From: Burkholderiales bacterium
Lineage (GTDB): Bacteria > Pseudomonadota > Gammaproteobacteria > Burkholderiales > Casimicrobiaceae
DNA length: 64,000 nt
Direction: 5' to 3'
NCBI GenBank assembly: GCA_020853025.1
Contig: JADYZP010000062.1
Span: forward strand, 1 to 64,000
Every line of letters starts with the position of its first letter. The stretch's first letter is position 1. A program made the position numbers and the translations under genes. Below are positions 24,478-34,900 of the stretch, piece by piece. The notes under the pieces were generated by a model. The model saw only the letters and a program-made list of their open reading frames with translations. It ran no database searches and was not told the origin of the DNA.

Positions 24478-24515
24478 ACTCCGCCGCCCCCGCTTTCGCG
24501 GGAACGACCGGAGTG
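24478..24515. repeat. REP-like palindromic element
   Basis: A CCCGC-TTTC-GCGGG hairpin (24489-24502) followed by GAACGACCGGAGTGAC resembles the interspersed palindromes ending GGAATGAC that are common in proteobacterial genomes. On the reverse strand it reads as the familiar spurious peptide VVPAKAG. It lies in the 103-bp gap between convergent pyrD and the CinA-like gene. Confidence 0.55.
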
Positions 24516-24546
24516 ACAGTGCAACGTTCACTCGATAACGCAACGC

Positions 24547-25302
24547 TCACCGAGCCGGCGGCGTCCACGGCTCCCAGCGAAAGCCGGCGGCTTCGACGCC
24601 GGCGGCCAGGTGCGCGAGTCCCGCGTCCACCTGCGCCGGGTCGCCGTTGACGCCGAGTTCGATGCGGCTGCCGCCGCCGGGCATGAACGACGGCAGGCTG
24701 AACAATTTCAGCATCGGAAACCTGGCGACGTTGTCGTCCATCAGCGGCAAGAGCTGGCTTTCGCCGGCGCCGTAGACGACGATCGCGCGCTCGTATCGCG
24801 GACGGGACACCAGCGTCGGGTACCAGTTCGCAAGCACCCAATCGAGCATCGGCCATGCCATCTGCGGGAAGCCGGGGAAGAAGCAATGATCGCGGATTGC
24901 GAATCCGGCGACGCGGTTGACAGGATTCGCGATGATGCGGCTGCCTTCGGGAAATTCCACCATCAGCACGCGATACGGATACGCTCCGGCGCCGAAGCGC
25001 GCCTCGAGTTCGGCGACCGCTTCGGGATGCCGGACCAGCGGCACGCCCAGCGCGGCAGCCGCTGCCTGCCGCGTATGGTCGTCGGGTGTCGCGCCGATGC
25101 CGCCGAATGAAACCAGGTGGTCGCCGCGCGCGAACGACTCGCGCAGCAACGCGGTCAGCCGACCGCGATCGTCGCCGACGTAAGACGCGTAGTCGAGTGC
25201 CAATCCGCGCGCAGCAAGCGTGGCGATGACATGCGGCAGATGACCGTCGTGCCGTTTGCCCGACAGGATCTCGTCGCCAATGATCAGCGCACCGATTGCC
25301 AT
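24547..25302 (-). CDS. Molybdopterin-binding (CinA N-domain-like) protein
   Basis: 251 residues with a MoCF_biosynth fold: AIGALIIGDEILSGKRHDGHLPHVIATLAARGLAL at the N terminus and SFGGIGATPDDHTRQAAAAAL. It corresponds to the first domain of CinA; the C-terminal nicotinamide-nucleotide amidase domain is absent, so amidase activity is not expected. ATG 25302 overlaps the upstream DUF1631 gene stop (TGATG), implying coupling. Confidence 0.88.
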   Translation of the reverse strand: MAIGALIIGDEILSGKRHDGHLPHVIATLAARGLALDYASYVGDDRGRLTALLRESFARGDHLVSFGGIGATPDDHTRQAAAAALGVPLVRHPEAVAELEARFGAGAYPYRVLMVEFPEGSRIIANPVNRVAGFAIRDHCFFPGFPQMAWPMLDWVLANWYPTLVSRPRYERAIVVYGAGESQLLPLMDDNVARFPMLKLFSLPSFMPGGGSRIELGVNGDPAQVDAGLAHLAAGVEAAGFRWEPWTPPAR

Positions 25303-27710
25303 CAGTGAACCGTCGCCGCCTCCGGAAACTTCTGCTCCAGTTCGGTCATCATGTTGCTGAACGCGCGATCGATCAGTGGTTCGGCTTCGACCAGCCGCGC
25401 GCGATCGGCGCGGAAGCGGTCGGCCAGGTCCTCGGCGGTCATCGACAGCGCCTTTTGGCCCTGGCGGTTGGTGAACAGGTAGGTGCCGCGCAGCGGGCTC
25501 ACCCAGGCGAGCTTGGCGAAGGCGAGTTGGCCGTCGTCGGCCTCGAATTCGATCCACATGCCGCGCTCCAGACTGCGCGCGATCTCCAGGTAATCGTCGT
25601 CGACGATCTCGCGTTCCGGCTCGACCGGCTCCGGCTCGGCCTGAGTCATCGCCGCAGCCAGCGCCTCGGCCTTTGCCGCCAGCGTCGAATCGCCGACCGC
25701 CTTGGCCATTTCCGCCTGTGCCCTGGCGGCCTCGGCGACAGCGGCGGTTGGCGATGCCGACTGCGCCAGCGAAGGCTTGACCGCGGCGGCATGCGCCTCG
25801 ACCAGGTTCGCCATGAACGACTCGCGCTCTTCCGGCGGCCAGCCGCGGTTCTGCGTGCCGGCGGACAACCGCTTCAACAGCGAAGGCAGCAGCGCGACCA
25901 GATGCCGGCGGTCCTCGGGTAATTTCTTCGGCTGCACGCTCCATACGAGATCCTCGAGCGTGGTCACACCCGAGTTCCACGACTCGCTTTCCTCACCCTC
26001 GCCCAGATAGACGTGCTCGAGTGTTCCCTGCCAGTTCTGGCGCAGGAACGCGGCGAGGAAGTTCGGCACCGGCGCACCTTCGATGCGCCGCTCGATCTCG
26101 GCCTTGGCGACCACCGCCGCGATCTGCTGCCGGTCCTTCTGGTTGATCTCCTCGGCGGTCGACTGGATATTTTCCTCGGCCGCCTTCTCCTCATCGGCGA
26201 GGAACGCTTGCAGCACCGTTCGCTGCTCGTCGAAGATCGTCAGGTCGTCGGAGAAGTTGTCGAGGATCTGATGGACGATCTCGTCGAGTTTCCGGTACAG
26301 CGGGTCTTCCGAGCCCATGACCGGCGACCAGCCGAGTCCGGCATGCGCCAGTTCGTTGACCAGCAGCCGCGACGGATGCGACTTTTTCGCGAAAAACGCA
26401 CCGTCGAGCATCGCCGCCTTCAGCACCGGAATTTGCAGTCGCGCCAGCAGCGCCTTGATGCCGTCGGGAAGGTCCTTGGTCTCGAAGATGAAATCGAAGA
26501 GCATCGCGACCATCTCGATGGTCATCGATTCGAGCTGATTCGCCTTCGAGCCGAGCGGTGATTCCTGCAGGTCGCGCAGAACGTTGTGCAGGCCCTGCGG
26601 AATGCCGGAGAACGAGACACTCGCGCCGCCGACATCGAAATCGGTCTGTCCTGCCTGCAGGCGGACCAATCCCTCGTGCAGATCCGGCGATGAAATAATC
26701 GGCGCGCCGGGCACGTAGCCCGACGACGTCGGCCGCATCGGCGCAAACGAATAAGCCGGCATCCCCGGCATGCCGATCTCGGGCAGATCCCCGTCCCCCA
26801 CATGCGTCATGCCGCCCTGCATCGGCGACCCCATCGGCATGTGCGGCATGGGGCCCGCCGGACCGCCGGCAAACGCACCGGATGCGCTCGGCATCGCGCC
26901 GCCATACATGCGCCTGAACATCGCCATCACGTCGATTTCCGAAGCCGGCGGTGGCGGTGGGGTCTGGCCCGCGGCAGCCGCGGCGGCACGCATCGCAGCC
27001 GCGCGATCTGCCGGACCGCCGCGGTTGACGACGCTGGCGCGACCCGGCGCCGGCACCATGTTGAGCCGCGTCAGGTGCCGGTTCAGATCGGCGTAAATGG
27101 TGGCGATTTCACCCAGCTGCGCCTGATTCAGGTCTTTCATGATCTGGTACTTGATCCTGCGATCGGACTTGAGCGTCCCGAGTGCCTTCGAGAACGCACC
27201 GACGATCGTCGCGGGACCCAGCGGGTTGCTCTCGGTGGCGAGATCGGGTTCGCCCATCAGGTAGCCAACCCCGCGATTGAGCACCGCGAGTTCGTCGTGA
27301 CACAGATTCTCGACGACGCGCGTGATGTTGCCGTGCAGCACCGCCTCGTCCATCGACACCGTTTCGATCAGCGTCAGGTTGGAAGCGTCGGCCTTCGAGA
27401 AATCGGGCTTGGGCTCGGCCTTGCCGGATATCCTGTCGTCGATGAGCTGGCGCAACTGGCGCTCGAACTCGGCCATCAGCGCCGGCCGCTCGCCCTTGAG
27501 CGTCGCGCGCGCTTCGAAAAACAATTGCTGCTCCTCGCGGATGTCGGACCTGTTCGCGCGATCCATCAGTGTGTCGCCGACGCGATCCAGGATCTGCGCA
27601 AATGACGTCGTCAGCCGATGCACGGCCAAGTCCCGGCACTCGTTCAGGATCCGCGCGAGTTCTCGTGCCGGTCGCCTTTTGGCCACCGATTCCGTCGGGG
27701 TCGCAGTCAC
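25302..27710 (-). CDS. DUF1631 family protein
   Basis: 802 residues, cytoplasmic by composition, matching the DUF1631 family as I know it from betaproteobacteria and pseudomonads. Visible features: an N-terminal helical part (LARILNECRDLAVHRLTTSFAQILDRVGDTLMDRA), a Gly/Pro/Met-rich linker near residues 240-330, a conserved central SRLLVNELAHAGLGWSP and a C-terminal stretch (MWIEFEADDGQLAFAKLAWVSPLRGTYLFTNRQGQKAL) resembling a PilZ-like beta-barrel. Molecular function unknown; a link to cyclic-di-GMP is only a guess. Confidence 0.8.
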   Translation of the reverse strand: MTATPTESVAKRRPARELARILNECRDLAVHRLTTSFAQILDRVGDTLMDRANRSDIREEQQLFFEARATLKGERPALMAEFERQLRQLIDDRISGKAEPKPDFSKADASNLTLIETVSMDEAVLHGNITRVVENLCHDELAVLNRGVGYLMGEPDLATESNPLGPATIVGAFSKALGTLKSDRRIKYQIMKDLNQAQLGEIATIYADLNRHLTRLNMVPAPGRASVVNRGGPADRAAAMRAAAAAAGQTPPPPPASEIDVMAMFRRMYGGAMPSASGAFAGGPAGPMPHMPMGSPMQGGMTHVGDGDLPEIGMPGMPAYSFAPMRPTSSGYVPGAPIISSPDLHEGLVRLQAGQTDFDVGGASVSFSGIPQGLHNVLRDLQESPLGSKANQLESMTIEMVAMLFDFIFETKDLPDGIKALLARLQIPVLKAAMLDGAFFAKKSHPSRLLVNELAHAGLGWSPVMGSEDPLYRKLDEIVHQILDNFSDDLTIFDEQRTVLQAFLADEEKAAEENIQSTAEEINQKDRQQIAAVVAKAEIERRIEGAPVPNFLAAFLRQNWQGTLEHVYLGEGEESESWNSGVTTLEDLVWSVQPKKLPEDRRHLVALLPSLLKRLSAGTQNRGWPPEERESFMANLVEAHAAAVKPSLAQSASPTAAVAEAARAQAEMAKAVGDSTLAAKAEALAAAMTQAEPEPVEPEREIVDDDYLEIARSLERGMWIEFEADDGQLAFAKLAWVSPLRGTYLFTNRQGQKALSMTAEDLADRFRADRARLVEAEPLIDRAFSNMMTELEQKFPEAATVH

Positions 27711-27838
27711 GTCGCTATGGCCCGCTTTTGGCCCTGGCTTGCTTGTAAGGTCAAGGTCTTAGGCAACATTATGGCGAAGTTACTGTAGCACGACGCCGGA
27801 GCGGGCGCCAACGTGCCAGACGCTGTCCCGCGACCCGG

Positions 27839-30800
27839 CTAGCGGGCGAGATCGGACCACGCGCGCTCGAGGCGCTTGAACGACACCGGGAACGGGGTTT
27901 TCAGCTCCTGGGCGAACAGCGAAACGCGCAATTCCTCGAGCAGCCAGCGGTAGGCCTCGAGCCGTGGATCGGCGCGGCCGGTCGAGCGCGCGTGGTCCCG
28001 GCGCTCCGCCAGCCGGCGCCAGAGTTCGCCTAGCTGCTGCGCGTGGCGTGCGTCCCGGTCGGGACGTTCAGCGAATTTGACGACCCGGCGGTCGAGTGCC
28101 GCCAGATACCTTGGCAGGTGCTGCAATTGCTCCCAGGGTGTGGCCGCGAAGAATCCGGGGTAGATCAGCGCGTCGCGCTGGGCGCGGACCTCGGCGGCGA
28201 GCCGCGACCATGCCTTCGGCATCGCCGTGACCCGCTGCGAGACCCGCTGGTACTCGCCGGCGATCGCGGTCAGAAGGCGAAATGCCGAGTCCATCACCGC
28301 CGGCAGGCGCGAGCGCGAGCGCGTGACCTGCTCGGTGAATGCCGACTGCGTGCGCGGCAACGGATCGTCGGCCAAGCATGCGCGTACGAATGCGGCATCG
28401 AACACGTCGGCCAGCAGGCGATCGGTCGCGATCGCCACCTTCAGCTGCAGCGCCGCTGCGCCGAATCCCGCACCGCCTCGGGCGTAGGAGGCCAGAACAT
28501 CGCGCAAGACGATGCGCAGCAGCCGCAACACGCCGGAACGCGTGCTCGCTGCTGCCGCCGCCGCCGTATCGAGCAGCGCCAGCGAGACGGAATCGCCGTC
28601 GTCGACCAGCGCCGGATAGCCGGTGAGTTCCACTGCGTCACGCGTCAGGCGCAGCGCCTCGGGCAGATCGCCGAAATCCCATTGCTTGAGGCCGCTGCGC
28701 TCGATGCCGGGCTCCACGGCGGCGAACGAAAGCTGCGCGGCCTCACCCAGCCGCGCACGCAATGCGGCAAGATCACGGTCGGCCGCCAGCAGCGTTCCCG
28801 AATCGTCGACGACGGCAACGTTCACCGTCAGGTGGGCGGGCAGCTCGATGCCCTCCCATAGCGTGGGCGGCAGCGAATCTCCCAGACGTCGCTGCAGGTA
28901 GCCGCGCAACGCCTCGGCCATCGGAAGCTCCTGGTCGGGATCCGTCTCCAGGAAGTCGGTAACCGCTTCACTCACCGGCATCACCCGAGTGCGCCAGACT
29001 TTGGGCAGGGCCTTGAGATAGTGTGTGAGCTTGTCGCGGACCATTCCTGGCACCAGCCAACCCAGGCGTGCCTCGGGCACTTGGTTCAACAGGCGCAACG
29101 GCACCGTCAGCGTCAGTCCGTCCTGCGGATGGCCGGGCGCGAATCGGTACTTGAGCGGCAGCTCCGCGCCGGCCAGCGCCATCGTCTCCGGAAACAACGC
29201 TACCGTCACCGCGTCCGCGGTGTGCCGCATCAGGTACTCGCGCGTCAGAAACAGGCAGTCCGGGTCGCTTCGCTCCGCCTGCACACGCCAGCGCTCGAAA
29301 GCCGCTGTCGAATGAATCGATTCGGGAACGCGCTCCGCGTAGAACGCGGCGATCGCGGCATCGTCGACCAGCACGTCCTGGCGCCGCGCCTTGTGCTCGA
29401 GCTCCATGACCTCCGCCACCAGCGCGCGGTTGTGCATGAGAAAGCTGCCGCGCGTGCGCAGCGCGCCGGGTACCAGCGCCTGCGCAATGAACACCGAGTG
29501 CGCGGTCGGCGGATCGATGGCGCCATAGGAGACCTGACGCCGTGCTACCAGCGTCATGCCGTAGAGCTGCACGCGCTCGCTGGCGACGACCTCGCCGCGT
29601 TTTTCCTCCCAGTGCGGCTCGAAGTAGTCGCGGCTGACGCGTTCGCCCGCCACCTCTTCGATCCATTCAGGCTCGAGCTTGGCCGCACAGCGCGCATACA
29701 GTCGCGACGTCTCGGTCAGCTCAGCGGCAAGGATCCACTTGGTCGCTCGACGTGCCAGCCCGGAGCCGGGATGCAGATGAAAGCGCAGCCCGCGCGCTCC
29801 CTGATAGTGATCGTCGGCGTCGGCCTTGACGCCGACGTTGCCCAGCAGCCCCGCGAGCACAGCCTTGTGCAGCTGCGTGTAGCGCGCCGCGTCGAAGGCA
29901 CGCGGCAACGCAGCCGACCACTTCCAGCCGGCCTCCTCCAGCGTGGCGACGAGCTGGCGGTGGACATCGCGCCACTCGGTGAGCCGCAGAAAAGACACGA
30001 ACTGCGCGCGGCAGGCGTCGACCTGCCGCCGGTGCGAGAGCTTTTGCGCCCCGAGTTCGACAAAGAACTCCCACAGCGCGACCAGCGACAGGAAGTCCGA
30101 CCGCTGGTCGCGGAACTTGAGATGCGCCTGGTCGGCCGCCTGTTGCCGTTCGAGCGGACGTTCGCGCGGGTCGGGCACCGCCAGGGCGCTGGCGATGACC
30201 AGCGCCTCGGGCAGGCAGTCGCCGTCGCGCGCGGCAAGCACGATGCGTCCGATGCGCGGATCGAGCGGCAACCGCGCGAGCTCGCGCCCGAGCGGCGTCA
30301 GCGCGCGCGACGCATCGACGGCGCCCAGTTCGCCCAGCAGCGCAAAGCCATCGGCAATCGCGCGCGGCCCGGGGGGCTCGAGAAACGGAAAGTCGGCGAC
30401 GGCACCCAGCTCGAGCGAGGCCATCCGCAGTATGACCGCCGCCAGCGATGAGCGAAGAATCTCGGGCTCGGTGAACATCGGCCGTGCGGCGAAATCCTCC
30501 TCCGAATAGAGCCGTACGCAGATGCCGTCGCGCACGCGGCCGCAGCGCCCCGCGCGCTGCCGCGCCGCCGCCTGCGACACCTTTTCTATCTGCAACAGCG
30601 TCGTCTTGTTGCGCACGCTATAGCGCTTGACGCGGGCCAGGCCTGCATCGATGACATAGCGCACGCCGGGAACGGTCAGCGAGGTCTCGGCGACGTTCGT
30701 CGCGAGCACGATGCGGCGGCCCGCACTTGGCGTGAAGATGCGCTGCTGCTCGGCAACCGACAGTCGCGCGAACAACGGCAGGATTTCGACGTCGCGCGCG

Positions 30801-31777
30801 TAGGGTCGGCGCGTAAGCGCGCGGCGCAAGAGCTCGCCGGTTTCGCGGATCTCGCGCTCGCCGGGCAGGAATACCAGGATGTCGCCGGAACCCGCGCGCC
30901 AAAGATCCTCGGTGGCGCCGACGATCGCCTCCTCGAGTTCCTCCTCATCGTCGGCCTGGTGCTCCGAATCCGAGGCGCCGACGTCGCTGCCGGTGGCGAG
31001 CGGCCGATAGCGGATCTCCACTGGATACGCGCGGCCGGACACCTCGATCACCGGCGCCGGACGCTCATCGGAGCCGAAATGCCGCGCGAAGCGTTCCGCG
31101 TCGAGCGTGGCCGACGTGATGATCAGCTTGAGATCGGGGCGACGTACCAGCAAGCGCTTCAGATAGCCGAGCAGGAAGTCGATGTTGAGGCTGCGCTCGT
31201 GCGCCTCATCGACGATGATGGTGTCGTACGCCGACAGCTCGCGATCACCCTGCGTTTCCGCAAGCAGGATGCCGTCGGTCATCAGCTTGACGTAGGCGTC
31301 GGGCCGCGTGTGGTCGGAAAACCGCACCTTGTAGCCGATCGCCTCGCCGACGGTCTGCCCCAGTTCCTGCGCAATGCGCGCGGCCACCGCGCGCGCAGCG
31401 ATGCGGCGCGGCTGCGTGTGGCCGATCAACCCTCGCTCACCGCGTCCGGCGGCAAGGCAGATCTTGGGTAGCTGCGTGGTCTTGCCCGATCCGGTTTCGC
31501 CGCAGACGATGACGACCGGGTGGTCGCGGATCGCACGCTCGATTTCCGCCACCCGCTGCGCGACTGGCAGTTCCGGTGGATAGGACACCGGCGGCCTTGC
31601 CGCGGCGCGCGCTTCGCGCCGGGCGATCGAACGCTCGAGGTCGGCCGCGATCCGCTCCCGTTCCGCATCCGACTGCCGGTGCGCCCGCGCCCGGACGATG
31701 CGGCGCGCGAGTCGCACGGCGTCGGCCGCCATCGCCAGCGGCAGCCGCGGGACCAGGTCTTCGAAGGCGGGTGTCAT
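27839..31777 (-). CDS. hrpA: ATP-dependent RNA helicase HrpA
   Basis: DEAH-box helicase of 1312 residues, the normal length. Walker A GETGSGKTTQLPK (from residue 93), DEAH in IIVDEAHERSLNIDFLLGYLK, SAT motif (ITSATLDAERFARHF) and motif VI QRAGRCGRVRDG are intact. The long C-terminal region includes the HA2/OB parts and DUF3418 seen in HrpA. E. coli HrpA acts on stalled or colliding ribosomes. The gap to the next gene upstream is 189 bp with nothing recognised. Confidence 0.96.
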   Translation of the reverse strand: MTPAFEDLVPRLPLAMAADAVRLARRIVRARAHRQSDAERERIAADLERSIARREARAAARPPVSYPPELPVAQRVAEIERAIRDHPVVIVCGETGSGKTTQLPKICLAAGRGERGLIGHTQPRRIAARAVAARIAQELGQTVGEAIGYKVRFSDHTRPDAYVKLMTDGILLAETQGDRELSAYDTIIVDEAHERSLNIDFLLGYLKRLLVRRPDLKLIITSATLDAERFARHFGSDERPAPVIEVSGRAYPVEIRYRPLATGSDVGASDSEHQADDEEELEEAIVGATEDLWRAGSGDILVFLPGEREIRETGELLRRALTRRPYARDVEILPLFARLSVAEQQRIFTPSAGRRIVLATNVAETSLTVPGVRYVIDAGLARVKRYSVRNKTTLLQIEKVSQAAARQRAGRCGRVRDGICVRLYSEEDFAARPMFTEPEILRSSLAAVILRMASLELGAVADFPFLEPPGPRAIADGFALLGELGAVDASRALTPLGRELARLPLDPRIGRIVLAARDGDCLPEALVIASALAVPDPRERPLERQQAADQAHLKFRDQRSDFLSLVALWEFFVELGAQKLSHRRQVDACRAQFVSFLRLTEWRDVHRQLVATLEEAGWKWSAALPRAFDAARYTQLHKAVLAGLLGNVGVKADADDHYQGARGLRFHLHPGSGLARRATKWILAAELTETSRLYARCAAKLEPEWIEEVAGERVSRDYFEPHWEEKRGEVVASERVQLYGMTLVARRQVSYGAIDPPTAHSVFIAQALVPGALRTRGSFLMHNRALVAEVMELEHKARRQDVLVDDAAIAAFYAERVPESIHSTAAFERWRVQAERSDPDCLFLTREYLMRHTADAVTVALFPETMALAGAELPLKYRFAPGHPQDGLTLTVPLRLLNQVPEARLGWLVPGMVRDKLTHYLKALPKVWRTRVMPVSEAVTDFLETDPDQELPMAEALRGYLQRRLGDSLPPTLWEGIELPAHLTVNVAVVDDSGTLLAADRDLAALRARLGEAAQLSFAAVEPGIERSGLKQWDFGDLPEALRLTRDAVELTGYPALVDDGDSVSLALLDTAAAAAASTRSGVLRLLRIVLRDVLASYARGGAGFGAAALQLKVAIATDRLLADVFDAAFVRACLADDPLPRTQSAFTEQVTRSRSRLPAVMDSAFRLLTAIAGEYQRVSQRVTAMPKAWSRLAAEVRAQRDALIYPGFFAATPWEQLQHLPRYLAALDRRVVKFAERPDRDARHAQQLGELWRRLAERRDHARSTGRADPRLEAYRWLLEELRVSLFAQELKTPFPVSFKRLERAWSDLAR

Positions 31778-31966
31778 CGGTTGTGGTGCAATGGTGCGTC
31801 GGTGGGTACGGGCTTCGAAGCAGGCGGCAAGCGCCGGGGCCTCGAAAGTGCGGCGCGAATTCTACCGCGCGTGCCTCCGGGTTTGCGCATCGTGCGCTGC
31901 CGCGCGGGCACCGCGCCGGTGCGTCAGCGAAGCAACGCGTTGAATCCGCGTTGCGCCGCGTCACGA

Positions 31967-34900
31967 TCACCCGGTCTTGCCGGATACCGACGATTGCGCA
32001 ATCGACGGCACGCGCGGCGTGGCGAGATATCGCGTTACCGCCCACGCCAGCGCAACCACCACTCCGGTGTGTAGCGCGAATTCCACCCATGCCTGCCCGG
32101 TGCCCGCCTGCGCCGCGACCTTGACGGCCACCAGCACCAACCCCGTGGCAACGTACGCGGGTACCGTTGCGAGGTCGTAGCGCAGCACCAGCCAGGCGAA
32201 TGCGAACATCACCAGTCCTTCGATGACCCCCTGCAGCAGCGCATGCTCGATCTCGTGTCCGGCGAGAATCGATGCCGCACCATCCAGCAGCACGAGGGCC
32301 AGCGCCGCCACCGGCAGCCGGCGTCTCCAGCCGGCGGTGCCGCGATCGATCGCAGACAGCAGAAACAGCGTCGTCGCGAGCGCCGGCAAGACCGACACTC
32401 CCGAGATTGCGGCACTGGCCGATGGCCACGCGGCCCGCAGCAGCTTCAAATCCGGCCACGCCGGCACCGTTGCCGGCACCAGCGTCGTCAACGTCGCCGC
32501 GATGCCGGCGGTCGCCAGCGCGGCCGCGACGCCGAGTGCCCAAGGCGGCATCGGTCCCGCCAGGCGCACCGGTGCCTGTGCCCTTGCGTAATACGCGGCA
32601 ACGCCCGCCAGCAGTCCGAACAGCAGCGCCAACAGCACCGCGCCGGCGACAGACGACAGGATGCTGAGCACGAGTTGATTGGCGATCGGCTCCGTCGAAC
32701 GCAACGAATACGCCACCATCGGCCAGTTGTTGGCGGCGCCTGCGATCACCATCGCGAATACCGCTGCCGCGACCCACGCGAACGCGCGCCGGTGGCTGCG
32801 TCGATTGCTCCACGCGATCACCGCGTAGACGAGTGCGGCGATGGCGATCGCCGCGATGATCGCAATGGCGGCGATCTTCGCGAACTGGCGGTGTCCGTCG
32901 CGCTCGGCTTCCGTGCGCTGCCACGCCTCGGGCACGAACAGCGCGCGCCCGACGGTCGCCACCTGTTCGCCCGCGACCTGAACCTGCACGCGTGCCTCGC
33001 CGCCTTGTCCCACGTCGACGCGCGGATCCGCGTAGGTGAAGGTCCAGTCGCGGCGGGCAGGACGCTGTTCCTGGTCCGCCGAGCGCAGGATCAGCGCACC
33101 GGCGTCGAGATCGAGCCTTGTGCGCAGCGCGCGCTCGGCGATCGCCTGCGCGTGTTCCTTGTCGAGCTGCGCACCCGGTCGGCCCTCGGGCAGTTGGTGC
33201 AGCACGCGGCGCACCCGGCCGTCGCCGGCAACGGCGACGCGCCATTCCTCGGCTCTGTCGGCAACGTCGCCGTCGAAACGCGCGAAGCGGACTTCCCAGA
33301 GCGGCGGCGCGAGCACCTTGCCGACAAGCGCACGGTAGGCAGCGGGGCCGGCCTCGCGCCAGACGAAGGTGTGCGCTTGCCGTTGGCTCGCGTGGTCGAG
33401 CGCCGCGTAGGGTACCGAAAGCATTTTCCATTCCGGCCCGAGCGCGGCGCCGCGTTCGGCGAGCGCCGCCACCGCGACCGCCTCTGCCGCCTGGCGGTTG
33501 ATGGCCAATGGCGGGGCATCGGCGCGCAGCACGGTAAAGGCGATCCAGGCCGCGAGTCCGGCCACCCCCAGCGCCGGCAGCATCCGCTGCAACATTGCGG
33601 CACGCGCGCCTACCGCGTCGGCGGCGCTTTCGCGTTCCGGTGCCGCGGGCAACTGCGGCTGCGCCTGCCATCCCCGGTTCCACAGCGCTGCCGGCAGCGT
33701 TACCCACGCACCCGCCTGCACGCGTCGGAACACCACGATCAGCGCAGGCACCAACGCTGCCGCGATCACCAGCGCACGCTGCATCCAGGCGCCGGGAGCG
33801 TCGATGAGGAACAGCGGAATCGAGATCAGCGCCAGGTCGAAGAGTGCATGCAGCAGGATCGTCGGCAGCAGTCCGTAGCGCAGGAAGATCAAGCCCCACA
33901 GCAACGACGGCACGAAGAGCTCGACCAGCCGCGAATACGAGGGAAATCCCGGATAGTTGGCGTGTGCTGCGCCGAACACGATCGCCTGCAGCACCAACGC
34001 GAAGGCGATTCCAAGCGTGCGACGGCCGTAGCGCGCGCCGATCAGCGCGCCCAGCGCCAGCGGCACGGCGCGGAAGACACACTCCTCCATGAAGCCCGCC
34101 TGCAGCGAAATGGAGATCGGCGTCAACGCCGGGATGGCGGAGGCGAGGATGTTGGGATCGGTCAGCGATTCCGACGGCTGCCACCAGCCCAGCCAGCGGT
34201 TGGTGACAAAATAAAAGGTCGCGATCAGCGCGAGCTCGACCGGTACGAACAGGTAACCGCCGGCGGTGCGGCCGGCGACCTCGCGGCTGCCGCCCGCGCC
34301 GCGCGACCACAAGCGCCAGAGTTGGGGATGTTGCGGAAACGCCCGCCGCGACAAGCCTTCCGCGGCCATGAACACCTCGCCCAGCGCGAGGCCACCGCCG
34401 ACGAAGACGAGCAGCGCGAGCCCGCCCTGGCGCACCCAGAACGCACTCTCGGTCTGCGCGGTCGAAAACACGAACCACGCGGTGGGCGAGTTGGCGAGGA
34501 TCGTGGCCGCCAGCAGCGCACCGATGAAAAGGCCCGCGGCAAGCGGCGGCTTCCAGATCAACGCGTGCCGGCGCAGCAGCCAGAGCGCACCGAAGATGCA
34601 CCCGACGAGACCATAGAGGATGCCGGCGGTGATGCCGGCGACGCCGGCGATCAACTTGTTCGCACTGCGCAGTTCCTCGAAGCGGCGCTGGAAGCTCTCG
34701 GGCACGTGCACGAAGCGCAGCACCTGCGTCAATTCGTCACCGGACACGACCAGCGCCAGTCGGATGCGCGCGTCGCCAACGCGCTCGCCGCGCTCGAAGA
34801 TGAAGCGATGATCGACGCGACCCGTCGTCTGCGTCTGCTGCGACGAGTCGAGCAGCGCGTACGGTGCGAAGTCGACGTTCCAGTCCGCCACCGCCGACGT

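Noticed and set aside
31437..34601. 1054-codon minus-strand frame overlapping hrpA and the CPBP gene
   Set aside because: It is a +1/+2 shadow rich in Arg/Ala/Gly without motifs; both genes it overlaps carry full signatures.
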